Below, piece after piece: positions 1 through 7,261 of a DNA stretch of 15,986 bases. The first letter of the stretch is position 1; every line of letters starts with the position of its first letter. The notes under the pieces were generated by a model. The model searched no databases. It saw only the letters and a list, made by a program, of their open reading frames with translations, and had not been told where the DNA came from. Location of the stretch: NCBI RefSeq assembly GCF_028830055.1, contig NZ_CP101655.1, positions 5,968,383-5,984,368 of the forward strand, written 5' to 3'. Position numbers and translations under genes: made by a program. Source of the DNA: Pseudomonas serboccidentalis. Its GTDB lineage: Bacteria; Pseudomonadota; Gammaproteobacteria; Pseudomonadales; Pseudomonadaceae.

Positions 1-561
1 TACGTCACCGACGTTATCCACGTAGTAACTGTCGAAGCCGCCGCCACCGATCATGGTGTCAGCACCCAGGCCGCCGTCCAGAGTGTTGGCCTGGTCGTTG
101 CCGGTGATGCTGTTGTTCAGTTCGTTGCCGGTGCCGTTGACCGCATCGAGGCCGGTCAGGACGAGGTTTTCGACGTTGGTGCCCAATGCGAAGGCCACCG
201 AGCTACGGACCGTATCGATTTCACTGGCAAGGGTACTGGTTTCCGTAACCGTATCACCAAGGTTGTCGACGATGTAGGTGTCGTTGCCCGCGCCACCGAT
301 CAGGGTGTCTGCGCCCTGACCGCCGTCGAGGAAGTTATCGCCGGCCGTGCCGATGATTGTGTTGTTCGATGCGTTTCCGGTGCCATTGAGGTTGGCGGCG
401 CCAGCCAGCGTCAGGTTCTCCAGATGCGCTCCGAGAACGTAATTGATGGAGGACACGACGGTGTCGGTGCCCATGCCCGGATAATCGAAAATAACGTCCC
501 CGGCGTTGTCAACGTAGTACGTGTCGTTGCCTGCGCCACCGTACATGGTGTCTGCGCCGCC
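1..561 (-). repeat. Tandem RTX modules of about 82 residues (about 243-249 bp)
   Basis: Inside the protease gene the core ADT[ML]xGGxGxD[ST]YxVDNxGD recurs starting at residues 324, 405 and 488, giving spacings of 81 and 83 codons. On DNA the matching blocks lie near 541-552, 298-309 and 49-60. Each module also carries a variant of the segment LGxxxENLxLxGxxxxNGTGN. The third copy reads GGGGFDSY where the others read GGAGNDTY, losing the Asn-Asp pair. The array continues past the left edge, so the copy number is unknown. Confidence 0.85.
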
Positions 562-1524
562 ATTGCCGTTGAGTACGTTATCCAACTCGTTGCCGTACAG
601 AACGTCATCGAAAATCGAGCCGATGGCGTTCTCGATTTTTGCGCCATACGCAATCGCCAGGCCGTTATTGATGAGATTCGATGTTGACTGGTCGACAAAC
701 GCCTTGCCGATCTGGCTGAACGTACCTTCATTCAGATTGAGGGTCACGGACGCCAGTTGGTTGCTGCCATCGAGGGTGTCGATGCCGCCAGCATCCCAAA
801 TGGTTTCGAAGATTGACTGGTCTGACGCCCATGAGTAGACGTTGTTCCCGGTCTGCCACTGCATATTGGCGCCGTACAGGCTCTGTATCGCCATGATGTC
901 GAGCAGCATCGGCGTTGTTGGCTGATAGGAGTAGTTGCTGTTGTAGCTCATTACTGTGAAATGAACATCGTCGAGCGACGAGTCCAGCAATGTTTTGTTT
1001 GTCGAGCTGACATCGAATGGATGTTTGAGTCCCAGCGCATGACCGATTTCGTGGATAAAGGTCAGGTAGTCGTAGGTGCCATGACCCGGATTGGGGTCAT
1101 TCGTCTCCGGGCCGATCCAGACATCGCCGCCGGTAGGGCTGTTGGCCGGGAAGTAGGCCCATGCAGCCGTCTGGTTATCCATCAACCGATAGGCACCAAA
1201 GCGAAGGTCACCCACGTTGTTGATGTCATCGCTGGTCAGCGTGAAGCTGAGGTTGGCGACAGCACTCCAGGTGGCCAAGGCATTGGTCACCGCACTTTTC
1301 TGCCCGCTCGTCAGTTCGTACAGCGCGTTGTATTCATTGTCAGGACTGTAATTAGTGATGAAGTACGAAGTGTTGGGCGCCATGAAGCTGTAGCTGAGGC
1401 TGGTCGAACCCGAAGCAGGCCAGTTCGCCCCCAGCCAATAAGTTCCGGAGATCAGGCTGTCAACGTACTTGTTACCGGTCAATGCTGAAGGAAGCGCAAA
1501 TGAATATGACGAAGGGGTAGGCAT
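1..1524 (-). CDS. Serralysin-like RTX zinc metalloprotease, 3' end outside window
   Basis: The frame is open for 508 codons from ATG at 1524 (preceded by AGGAAAAACC) to the left edge, so the C-terminus is missing. Residues 158-168 read [11 protein letters not shown], the metzincin HExxHxxGxxH zinc site with catalytic Glu159. A Met-turn, VMSY at 191-194, follows; Tyr194 matches the tyrosine that acts as an extra zinc ligand in serralysins. From about residue 304 the protein is Gly/Asp/Asn-rich with RTX-type GGxGxDT and GGAGNDTY motifs in units of about 82 residues. There is no N-terminal signal peptide. In this family, folding in extracellular calcium and type I secretion through a C-terminal signal are expected, but the signal lies outside the window and no transporter genes are visible. 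The repeats are longer than the tight nonapeptide blocks of AprA, so I call family M10 serralysin-like and give no symbol. Protease assignment is confident; substrate unknown. Confidence 0.93.
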   Translation of the reverse strand, partial: MPTPSSYSFALPSALTGNKYVDSLISGTYWLGANWPASGSTSLSYSFMAPNTSYFITNYSPDNEYNALYELTSGQKSAVTNALATWSAVANLSFTLTSDDINNVGDLRFGAYRLMDNQTAAWAYFPANSPTGGDVWIGPETNDPNPGHGTYDYLTFIHEIGHALGLKHPFDVSSTNKTLLDSSLDDVHFTVMSYNSNYSYQPTTPMLLDIMAIQSLYGANMQWQTGNNVYSWASDQSIFETIWDAGGIDTLDGSNQLASVTLNLNEGTFSQIGKAFVDQSTSNLINNGLAIAYGAKIENAIGSIFDDVLYGNELDNVLNGNGGADTMYGGAGNDTYYVDNAGDVIFDYPGMGTDTVVSSINYVLGAHLENLTLAGAANLNGTGNASNNTIIGTAGDNFLDGGQGADTLIGGAGNDTYIVDNLGDTVTETSTLASEIDTVRSSVAFALGTNVENLVLTGLDAVNGTGNELNNSITGNDQANTLDGGLGADTMIGGGGFDSYYVDNVGDV

Positions 1525-1726
1525 GGTTTTTCCTGGGTGCTATGCGACTAATCCTGAATGCAGTCGCTACAAAAAGAATACGATTCTGCACCAGTTTTTA
1601 CATATTTGACATCATATGGCCACTATTTTCAGATTGGTGGCGTCAAATTACTGGCCTGGCACTTTGTATCGGCTCCTAAAGTAGAATCCTTAGCAAGCGC
1701 CATCAGCCGTTTGTCGAGGACTCTTA

Positions 1727-2371
1727 ATGCCTGCTACCACCCCGTCGCTCATCCGTGAAACCTTCCCTGTCGGCCCGTTGCAGTGCAACTGCACGATCAT
1801 CGGCGACCCGATCAGCAAAAAAGCCATCGTCGTCGACCCGGGCGGCAACCCTGACCTGATCATGGCGCGCCTCGATGCGCATGGCCTGAAAGTCGTCAGC
1901 ATCATCCACACCCACGCGCATCTCGATCACTTCCTCGCCTCGGGGCAGATGAAGGAAAAAACCGGTGCAACGCTGCATTTGCACAAGGAAGATCAATTCC
2001 TGTGGGACAACCTCGAAATGCAATGCCAGATGTTCGGTGTGCCATACACACCGGTGCCATCACCTGATCGCTGGTTGAGCGACGATGAAGAACTGGCCTG
2101 CGGCTGCGGTGTGGCGTTGCATACGCCGGGACATACACCCGGTTCCATGAGCTTTTGGTTTTCCGAGGCTAAGCTGTTGATTGCCGGCGACACGCTGTTT
2201 CGTCGCGGCGTAGGACGCACGGATTTGTGGGGCGGCGATCAGGCGACCATCGTGCGATCTATCAAGCAGCGGCTGTACACCCTGGACGAAGACGCAACCG
2301 TGGTTGCCGGGCATGGTCCGGACACGCGTCTGGGGGATGAAATGCGGGAAAACCCGTTCGTGCGCGCCTAA
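1727..2371 (+). CDS. Metallo-beta-lactamase-fold hydrolase, glyoxalase II-like (YcbL type)
   Basis: The protein is 214 residues, with GAGGA six bases before the ATG. The MBL-fold metal-binding set is complete: HAHLDH at 63-68 (His63, His65, Asp67, His68), His136 in TPGHTPGS, Asp155 in AGDTLF and His196 in GHGPDT. This is the short form of the glyoxalase II (GloB) family, without the C-terminal helical domain of true GloB, as in E. coli YcbL; hydrolysis of a glutathione thioester is plausible but not shown. It is transcribed divergently from the RTX protease. A possible -10 hexamer, TAGAAT at 1682-1687, lacks a good -35. No terminator separates it from the next gene 117 bp downstream, so read-through is possible. 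Confidence 0.9.
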   Translation: MPATTPSLIRETFPVGPLQCNCTIIGDPISKKAIVVDPGGNPDLIMARLDAHGLKVVSIIHTHAHLDHFLASGQMKEKTGATLHLHKEDQFLWDNLEMQCQMFGVPYTPVPSPDRWLSDDEELACGCGVALHTPGHTPGSMSFWFSEAKLLIAGDTLFRRGVGRTDLWGGDQATIVRSIKQRLYTLDEDATVVAGHGPDTRLGDEMRENPFVRA

Positions 2372-2395
2372 ATATTTTGTCACGAGTGTGCGGCG

Positions 2396-2422
2396 GAATT
2401 TTTCGGCATTGTCATGATCCAA
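2396..2422 (+). promoter_or_regulatory. Possible ECF-sigma (AlgU/SigX-like) promoter
   Basis: GAATTT at 2396-2401, a 16-base spacer, then TCCAA at 2418-2422 resembles the envelope-stress consensus GAACTT-N16/17-TCnnA. It lies 66 bp upstream of the OmpA-type lipoprotein start, a class of gene often under envelope-stress control. Two weaker TTGTCA motifs (2376 and 2409) have no convincing sigma-70 -10 box. This is a motif match only. Confidence 0.25.
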
Positions 2423-2488
2423 CGCCCGCAGGGGGCTACTGCCCAGCGGCCGCTGCACCACAGAATGCAAAAAAAGTAGGAGCTTTCC

Positions 2489-3223
2489 ATGTTCACCACG
2501 CGTCGTTTGATTATTGTCGCTACTGCCGTGGCCGTGCTGTCCGGCTGCGCCTCGCCCAACCCGTATGACAATCAGGGGCAGGCCGACGGTGGCTCGCAAG
2601 GCATGAGCAAAACTGCCAAGTATGGTGGTCTCGGCGCTCTGGCCGGTGCCCTGGCAGGTGCCGCCATCGACCACAACAACCGCGGCAAGGGTGCCTTGAT
2701 CGGCGCGGCGGTGGTGGGGGCTTCGGCGGCCGGTTACGGTTACTACGCCGACCAGCAAGAGAAAAAACTGCGCGCCAGCATGGCCAACACCGGGGTTGAA
2801 GTGCAGCGCCAGGGCGATCAGATCAAACTGATCATGCCGGGCAACATCACCTTCGCCACCGATTCGGCGAACATCGCGCCAAGCTTCTACCAGCCGTTGA
2901 ACAACCTGGCGAACTCGCTGAAAGAGTTCAACCAGAACCAGATCGAAATCGTCGGCTACACCGACAGCACCGGTGCCCGCCAGCACAACATGGACCTGTC
3001 TCAGCGTCGTGCGCAGAGCGTGGCCACCTACCTGACTTCGCAAGGTGTCAGCGGTGCCAACCTGTCGGCCCGTGGCGCCGGACCGGATAACCCGATTGCC
3101 AGCAACGGTGACGTCAATGGCCGTGCGCAGAACCGCCGGGTTGAAGTCAACCTGAAGGCGATTCCGGGTCAGCAGTATGGTGGCCAGCAGCAACAGCCGG
3201 GTACGGTTCAGCAGTATCCGTAA
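2489..3223 (+). CDS. OmpA-domain outer-membrane lipoprotein with glycine-zipper segment (YiaD-like)
   Basis: The protein is 244 residues, with GTAGGAGC just ahead of the ATG. A lipoprotein signal ends in LSGC, so Cys20 is the predicted lipidated residue; Ala21 rather than Asp predicts outer-membrane sorting. Residues 46-82 form a Gly/Ala-rich glycine-zipper stretch (GGLGALAGALAGAAI, then a second after GKGA) that probably spans or inserts in a membrane. Residues about 105-222 are an OmpA C-terminal peptidoglycan-binding domain: YTDSTG holds Asp159, and LSQRRA holds Arg174. These have the same 15-residue spacing as the diaminopimelate-binding Asp/Arg pair of Acinetobacter OmpA. The tail is Gln/Gly-rich (226-244). 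The likely role is tethering outer membrane to cell wall. It is monocistronic or follows the MBL gene, and is closed by the terminator at 3242. Confidence 0.92.
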   Translation: MFTTRRLIIVATAVAVLSGCASPNPYDNQGQADGGSQGMSKTAKYGGLGALAGALAGAAIDHNNRGKGALIGAAVVGASAAGYGYYADQQEKKLRASMANTGVEVQRQGDQIKLIMPGNITFATDSANIAPSFYQPLNNLANSLKEFNQNQIEIVGYTDSTGARQHNMDLSQRRAQSVATYLTSQGVSGANLSARGAGPDNPIASNGDVNGRAQNRRVEVNLKAIPGQQYGGQQQQPGTVQQYP

Positions 3224-3241
3224 CTGAATGCTTGAATGAAG

Positions 3242-3273
3242 AAATGCCCGGTCCTGGTGACCGGGCATTTTTT
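3242..3273 (+). terminator. Rho-independent terminator of the OmpA-like lipoprotein gene
   Basis: A perfect 12-bp stem, AAATGCCCGGTC (3242-3253) with GACCGGGCATTT (3259-3270), has a 5-base loop CTGGT and runs directly into further T residues. It begins 18 bp after the stop codon. Confidence 0.9.
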
Positions 3274-3290
3274 GGCCTGAACGCAGTCGC

Positions 3291-3388
3291 CCTGTAGGAG
3301 CTGCGGCACGCTGCGATCTTTTGATCTTTAGCTTTAACAACAAGATCAAAAGATCGCAGCCTCGTTTCACTCGACAGCTCCTACAGGG
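3291..3388. repeat. REP doublet, heads outward (REPIN-like)
   Basis: Two GTAGGAGC-type REP units lie in inverted orientation. The outer arms are CTGTAGGAGCTG (3292-3303) and its complement (3375-3386). The inner arms are a perfect 19-bp inverted repeat, 3310-3328 with 3342-3360, around a 13-base loop. The GTAG heads are at the outer ends. Related units occur at 7322-7397 and 9691-9769. In Pseudomonas such elements are non-autonomous and are moved by RAYT transposases encoded elsewhere. It sits between the convergent lipoprotein gene and zapG. Confidence 0.85.
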
Positions 3389-3427
3389 TTACTGGGCCTG
3401 TGCAGGCACCACAAACTCAATAGGCAC

Positions 3428-3468
3428 AAAAAAGCCCCCGGACAACGGAATTGTCCGGGGGCTTTTTT
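3428..3468 (-). terminator. Bidirectional terminator downstream of zapG
   Basis: A perfect 18-bp inverted repeat, A6-GCCCCCGGACAA (3428-3445) and its complement (3451-3468), surrounds a 5-base loop. An A-tract on one side and a T-tract on the other let it work on both strands. It lies 17 bp past the zapG stop on the minus strand and could also stop any plus-strand read-through past the REP. Confidence 0.9.
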
Positions 3469-3484
3469 TGTCAGCGAAGGCTGA

Positions 3485-3919
3485 TTACTTCTTCAAACCA
3501 TACTGCTCATCGAGCATGCCCGGCGAGTTCGGGGCTTTCGGTGCGTAGTCGCGTGGCGGCTCCTGATCGCGCGGCGGCGTCAGGCGTTCGCGCGGTGCCT
3601 GTACCGCATCGGCGTGCAAAGCGGCGATCAGGCGTTGACGGGTCTGCTCGTCCAGGGCCAGACGATTGGCACCCTCGGCGAGATGATCCTGCACTTCCTG
3701 ATAGCTCTGGGTCAGCTTCTTGACCAGCATCGCGGTGCTGTTGAAGTGGGTGACCACCTCGTTTTGATAGCTGTCGAAACGTTCCTGGATATCATCCAGT
3801 TGACGCTGCGTGCGGCTCGGCGCGGCATTCGGCGCGACGCGAGCGATCAGGAATCCAATGGCGACACCCACAACCAGGGCAAGAGTCGGTAACAACCAAA
3901 CTAAGAGCGAGTGTTCCAC
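3485..3919 (-). CDS. zapG: ZapG/YhcB, inner-membrane envelope and division factor (DUF1043)
   Basis: The protein is 144 residues. The start is GTG at 3919, chosen because GAGGAAGGA lies just upstream and the membrane segment follows at once. Residues about 6-27 (LLVWLLPTLALVVGVAIGFL) form one N-terminal transmembrane helix. After it comes a charged, coiled-coil-prone region (about 37-100) containing the family-like stretch YQNEVVTHFNSTAMLV, then a Pro/Arg-rich tail. Length and layout match YhcB of E. coli (about 130 residues), a membrane-anchored protein linked to Z-ring function and to coordination of envelope synthesis. It is divergent from the hydrolase-trpS pair. Identification rests on the helix plus the DUF1043 pattern, and is fairly sure. 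Confidence 0.87.
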   Translation of the reverse strand: MEHSLLVWLLPTLALVVGVAIGFLIARVAPNAAPSRTQRQLDDIQERFDSYQNEVVTHFNSTAMLVKKLTQSYQEVQDHLAEGANRLALDEQTRQRLIAALHADAVQAPRERLTPPRDQEPPRDYAPKAPNSPGMLDEQYGLKK

Positions 3920-4063
3920 GAGTCCTTCCTCTATAAACGGCTTTGCTTTACGTTAACGGCTCGAACCTGCGCTGTATACCGCGATTCACTCGCAATAGAT
4001 TGGCACAGACAATTTGCTAGACGAGTCGACCCGATTCGAGGTCACGGAGTTCCTTCCTTGCTG

Positions 4064-4693
4064 ATGCGTGAAACCCCTGTAGTCATTGCCGGCCCAGTCG
4101 GCCAAATCGAAGCGCTGTACCTGGACAACGAGCAGCCAATCGGCATTGCGCTGATCTGCCATCCGAACCCGGTGCAGGGCGGCACCATGCTCAACAAGGT
4201 CGTCTCGACCTTGCAGCGCACCGCGCGCGACGCCGGTTGGATCACCTTGCGCTTCAACTATCGCGGCGTTGGCGCCAGTGAAGGCTCCCACGACATGGGC
4301 ACCGGCGAAGTCGACGATGCCCAGGCTGCTGCCGCATGGCTGCGGGAAAAACACCCGGATCTGCCGCTGACCCTGTTCGGTTTTTCTTTCGGCGGATTTG
4401 TTGCAGCAAGTCTCGGCGGTCGTCTCGAAGCCCAAGGCGTGCAGCTCAAGCATCTGTTCATGGTCGCGCCGGCGGTGATGCGTCTGGGCGATCAGGATCA
4501 ACTGCCACAGCACGGAGAACTCACCGTGATCCAGCCGGAAACCGACGAAGTGATCGATCCGCAGTTGGTCTACGACTGGTCCGACAAACTCCAGCGCCCC
4601 CATGAGCTGCTGAAAGTGGCAGAATGCGGACACTTTTTTCATGGCAAGCTGACCGATCTCAAGGATCTGATCCTGCCGCGTCTCTCGAATTGA
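4064..4693 (+). CDS. Small alpha/beta hydrolase (dienelactone-hydrolase-like)
   Basis: Starting at ATG 4064 gives 209 residues. The nucleophile elbow GFSFG is at 106-110 with Ser108; the probable acid is Asp161 (PETDEVID) and the base His190 (ECGHFF). HPNPVQGGTMLN at 33-44 and the FNYRGVGASEG segment at 64-74 are typical of this bacterial family. Substrate unknown. Start choice is open: TTG at 4058 lies 8 bases after GGAG (4046-4049), better spaced than the ATG and in the same frame. The frame is also open back to ATG 3911, but that would overlap the zapG start on the other strand and adds a non-conserved-looking Arg-rich leader. Only 24 bp separate it from trpS, so the two are probably co-transcribed. 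Confidence 0.88.
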   Translation: MRETPVVIAGPVGQIEALYLDNEQPIGIALICHPNPVQGGTMLNKVVSTLQRTARDAGWITLRFNYRGVGASEGSHDMGTGEVDDAQAAAAWLREKHPDLPLTLFGFSFGGFVAASLGGRLEAQGVQLKHLFMVAPAVMRLGDQDQLPQHGELTVIQPETDEVIDPQLVYDWSDKLQRPHELLKVAECGHFFHGKLTDLKDLILPRLSN

Positions 4694-4717
4694 TTGCAGT
4701 CTGACAAGCGATTACCC

Positions 4718-6073
4718 ATGACGAACCGTACCCGTATCCTCACCGGCATCACCACCACCGGCACGCCGCACCTGGGCAACTACGCCGGCGCCATTCGCCC
4801 GGCGATCCTCGCCAGCCGCGACAGCAATGCCGATTCGTTCTACTTCCTGGCCGACTACCACGCGCTGATCAAATGCGATGACCCGCTGCGCATCCAGCGC
4901 TCGCGTCTGGAAATCGCCGCGACCTGGCTGGCCGGTGGCTTGGATGTCGATCGCGTGACCTTCTATCGCCAGTCCGACATCCCGGAAATCCCCGAGCTGA
5001 CCTGGCTGCTGACCTGCGTCGCGGCCAAGGGCCTGCTCAACCGTGCGCACGCCTACAAGGCTTCGGTGGACAAGAACGTCGAGACCGGTGAAGACCCGGA
5101 TGCCGGTATCACCATGGGCCTCTACAGCTACCCGGTGCTGATGGCGGCGGACATCCTGATGTTCAACGCGCACAAGGTGCCGGTCGGTCGTGACCAGATC
5201 CAGCACGTGGAAATGGCCCGCGACATCGGCCAGCGCTTCAACCACCTGTTCGGCCAGGGCAAAGAGTTCTTCACCATGCCCGAAGCGCTGATCGAGGAAA
5301 GCGTGGCGACGTTGCCAGGCCTCGACGGACGCAAGATGTCCAAAAGCTACGACAACACCATTCCGTTGTTCTCCAGCGCCAAAGAGATGAAGGACGCGAT
5401 CTCCCGTATCGTCACCGACTCCCGCGCGCCGGGCGAAGCGAAAGATCCGGACAACTCGCACCTGTTCACCCTGTTCCAGGCGTTCGCCACACCGGCGCAG
5501 GCTGACGAGTTCCGCAGCGAACTGCTGGGCGGTCTGGGTTGGGGCGAGGCGAAGAATCGTCTGTTCCAATTGCTCGACAACGAGCTGGGTGAGTCCCGCG
5601 AGCGTTATCACCAACTGATCGAGCGCCCGGCCGATCTGGAAGACATCCTGCAGCACGGCGCGAAAAAGGCCCGTGCAGTGGCGACCCCGTTCCTCAACGA
5701 ATTGCGTGAAGCGGTCGGCCTGCGTTCGTTCGTCAATCAGGTGCAAGTCGCGGCGACCACCAAGAAGAAAGCCGCGAAAGCCGCACGCTTCGTCAGCTTC
5801 CGCGAAGATGACGGCAGCTTCCGTTTCCGTCTGCTGGCGGCCGATGGCGAGCAACTGCTGCTGTCGCGCCATTTCGCCGACGGTAAAGCTGCGGGCCAGG
5901 TGACCAAGCAACTGCAATCCGGTCAGCCTCTGGATGTGCGCAATGAAGACCTGAGCTTCAGCGTATGGCTGGAAGGCGAATGCGTCGGCGACAGCCCGGC
6001 GTTCGCTGATAGCGCTGCGCGGGACGCGGCCATCGAGGCTCTGCGCGTTGCGCTGACCCCGGTTCAGGACTAA
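4718..6073 (+). CDS. trpS: Tryptophanyl-tRNA synthetase with YegP-like C-terminal extension
   Basis: Charges tRNA-Trp with tryptophan in the cytoplasm. From ATG 4718 the protein is 451 residues; an upstream in-frame TTG (4694) would add eight residues that look non-native. The class I signatures are TPHLGN at 16-21 (HIGH equivalent) and KMSKS at 206-210. Residues 1 to about 335 cover the normal bacterial TrpRS length (about 330). After a Lys/Ala linker (about 346-356) there is an extra region: 357-399, with SFRFRLLAADGEQLLLS, and 405-447, with FSVWLEGECVGDS. It resembles the two half-repeats of YegP/DUF1508 proteins. To my knowledge P. aeruginosa TrpRS is similarly long. No strong Shine-Dalgarno precedes the start, which fits translation coupled to the hydrolase 24 bp upstream. 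Confidence 0.97.
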   Translation: MTNRTRILTGITTTGTPHLGNYAGAIRPAILASRDSNADSFYFLADYHALIKCDDPLRIQRSRLEIAATWLAGGLDVDRVTFYRQSDIPEIPELTWLLTCVAAKGLLNRAHAYKASVDKNVETGEDPDAGITMGLYSYPVLMAADILMFNAHKVPVGRDQIQHVEMARDIGQRFNHLFGQGKEFFTMPEALIEESVATLPGLDGRKMSKSYDNTIPLFSSAKEMKDAISRIVTDSRAPGEAKDPDNSHLFTLFQAFATPAQADEFRSELLGGLGWGEAKNRLFQLLDNELGESRERYHQLIERPADLEDILQHGAKKARAVATPFLNELREAVGLRSFVNQVQVAATTKKKAAKAARFVSFREDDGSFRFRLLAADGEQLLLSRHFADGKAAGQVTKQLQSGQPLDVRNEDLSFSVWLEGECVGDSPAFADSAARDAAIEALRVALTPVQD

Positions 6074-6112
6074 TCAACGGCGCGGCCCGACCAAGGGCTG
6101 ATTGCCATTCCC

Positions 6113-6144
6113 ACGGGCCGTCGCTACAGTGACGGCCCGTTTTT
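6113..6144 (+). terminator. Rho-independent terminator after trpS
   Basis: Stem ACGGGCCGTC (6113-6122) with GACGGCCCGT (6131-6140), an 8-base loop and T residues to 6144. It begins 39 bp after the trpS stop and only 19 bp before the zapE start, so zapE either depends on read-through or has a promoter overlapping this region. Confidence 0.88.
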
Positions 6145-6163
6145 GTTGCCTTGCTAACGAATT

Positions 6164-7258
6164 ATGACGCCCCTAGAACGATACCAAGCTGATCTGAAAC
6201 GCCCGGACTTCTTCCATGACGCCGCGCAAGAAACTGCCGTGCGTCATCTACAGCGCCTGTACGACGATCTGATCGCGGCCGAGCAGAACAAGCCGGGTTT
6301 GCTGGGCAAGCTGTTTGGCAAAAAGGATCAGACGCCGGTCAAGGGTCTGTATTTCTGGGGCGGCGTGGGTCGCGGCAAGACTTACCTGGTCGACACCTTC
6401 TTCGAAGCGCTGCCGTTCAAGGAAAAGACCCGCACCCACTTCCACCGCTTCATGAAGCGCGTGCACGAAGAGATGAAAACCCTCGGCGGCGAGAAAAACC
6501 CGCTGACCATCATCGCCAAGCGCTTCGCGACCGAATCCCGTGTCATCTGCTTCGATGAGTTCTTCGTGTCCGATATCACTGACGCGATGATCCTTGGCAC
6601 GCTGATGGAAGAGCTGTTCAAGAACGGCGTGACCCTGGTCGCGACCTCGAACATCGTTCCGGACGGCCTGTACAAGGACGGCCTGCAACGTGCGCGCTTC
6701 CTGCCGGCGATTGCGCTGATCAAGCAGAATACCGAAATCGTCAACGTCGACAGCGGTGTCGACTACCGTCTGCGCCACCTCGAACAGGCGGAGCTGTTCC
6801 ACTATCCGCTGGACGAAGCGGCTCACGAAAGTCTGCGCAAAAGCTTCCGCGCGCTGACGCCAGAGTGCACCGCAGCGGTCGAGAACGATGTGCTGATCAT
6901 CGAAAACCGTGAGATCCGTGCCCTGCGCACGTGCGACGACGTGGCCTGGTTCGACTTCCGCGAGCTGTGCGACGGCCCCCGCAGCCAGAACGACTACATC
7001 GAACTGGGCAAGATCTTCCACGCCGTGCTGCTCAGCGGCGTCGAGCAGATGAGCGTCACCACCGACGACATCGCCCGTCGCTTCATCAACATGGTCGACG
7101 AGTTCTACGACCGCAACGTCAAGCTGATCATTTCTGCCGAAGTCGAGTTGAAAGACCTCTACACCGGCGGGCGCCTGACGTTCGAATTCCAGCGCACGCT
7201 GAGCCGTCTGCTGGAGATGCAGTCGCACGAATTCCTGTCCCGGGCGCACAAGCCTTAA
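6164..7258 (+). CDS. zapE: ZapE, AFG1-family cell-division ATPase
   Basis: The protein is 364 residues, close to E. coli ZapE (about 375). Walker A is GGVGRGKT at 66-73, Walker B is VICFDEF at 127-133, and the sensor-like TSN is at 161-163; together these mark the AFG1/LACE1 P-loop ATPase family. In E. coli, ZapE binds FtsZ and destabilises Z-rings during late division or stress. The ATG at 6164 lacks a clear Shine-Dalgarno; AACGA just upstream is the only purine run. The 90-bp gap to trpS is mostly the trpS terminator. Its stop is followed within 4 bp by the large palindrome at 7262. Its position, upstream of rplM-rpsI and on the opposite strand from zapG, follows the enterobacterial gene order. 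Confidence 0.95.
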   Translation: MTPLERYQADLKRPDFFHDAAQETAVRHLQRLYDDLIAAEQNKPGLLGKLFGKKDQTPVKGLYFWGGVGRGKTYLVDTFFEALPFKEKTRTHFHRFMKRVHEEMKTLGGEKNPLTIIAKRFATESRVICFDEFFVSDITDAMILGTLMEELFKNGVTLVATSNIVPDGLYKDGLQRARFLPAIALIKQNTEIVNVDSGVDYRLRHLEQAELFHYPLDEAAHESLRKSFRALTPECTAAVENDVLIIENREIRALRTCDDVAWFDFRELCDGPRSQNDYIELGKIFHAVLLSGVEQMSVTTDDIARRFINMVDEFYDRNVKLIISAEVELKDLYTGGRLTFEFQRTLSRLLEMQSHEFLSRAHKP

Positions 7259-7261
7259 ACA

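Noticed and set aside
961..1488. Plus-strand open frame of 175 codons within the protease region
   Set aside because: The minus-strand frame encodes the complete metzincin zinc site and RTX repeats; the plus-strand reading is its antisense shadow.
1558..1758. Plus-strand 66-codon open frame between the protease and the MBL hydrolase
   Set aside because: It overlaps the MBL start in another frame, has no good ribosome-binding site and occupies the promoter region.
2060..3370. Long minus-strand open frame (436 codons) opposite the MBL hydrolase and OmpA-like lipoprotein
   Set aside because: It is antisense to two genes with complete family motifs, crosses their intergenic region and a terminator, and its translation is Gly/Arg/His-rich without recognisable domains. 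It is a shadow frame of GC-rich DNA.
3389..3427. Short minus-strand tail reading VPIEFVVPAQAQ and a stop codon
   Set aside because: It looks like a protein C-terminus, but it is only 12 codons, abuts the T-run of the zapG terminator and has no ribosome-binding site or upstream coding frame. It could be a gene remnant, but this cannot be supported.
4000..4018. Sigma-54-like pair TTGGCAC ... TTGCT upstream of the hydrolase
   Set aside because: The two halves are seven bases apart where five are needed (GG and GC are separated by 12 bases rather than 10); this spacing is not tolerated by sigma-54.
4694..4717. Upstream TTG start for trpS adding eight residues
   Set aside because: The added residues do not resemble TrpRS N-termini, and MTNRTRILTGITTTGTPHLG is the expected beginning.
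4712..5917. Minus-strand open frame of 401 codons opposite trpS
   Set aside because: It is antisense to a gene with clear class I synthetase signatures and has no ribosome-binding site or domain.
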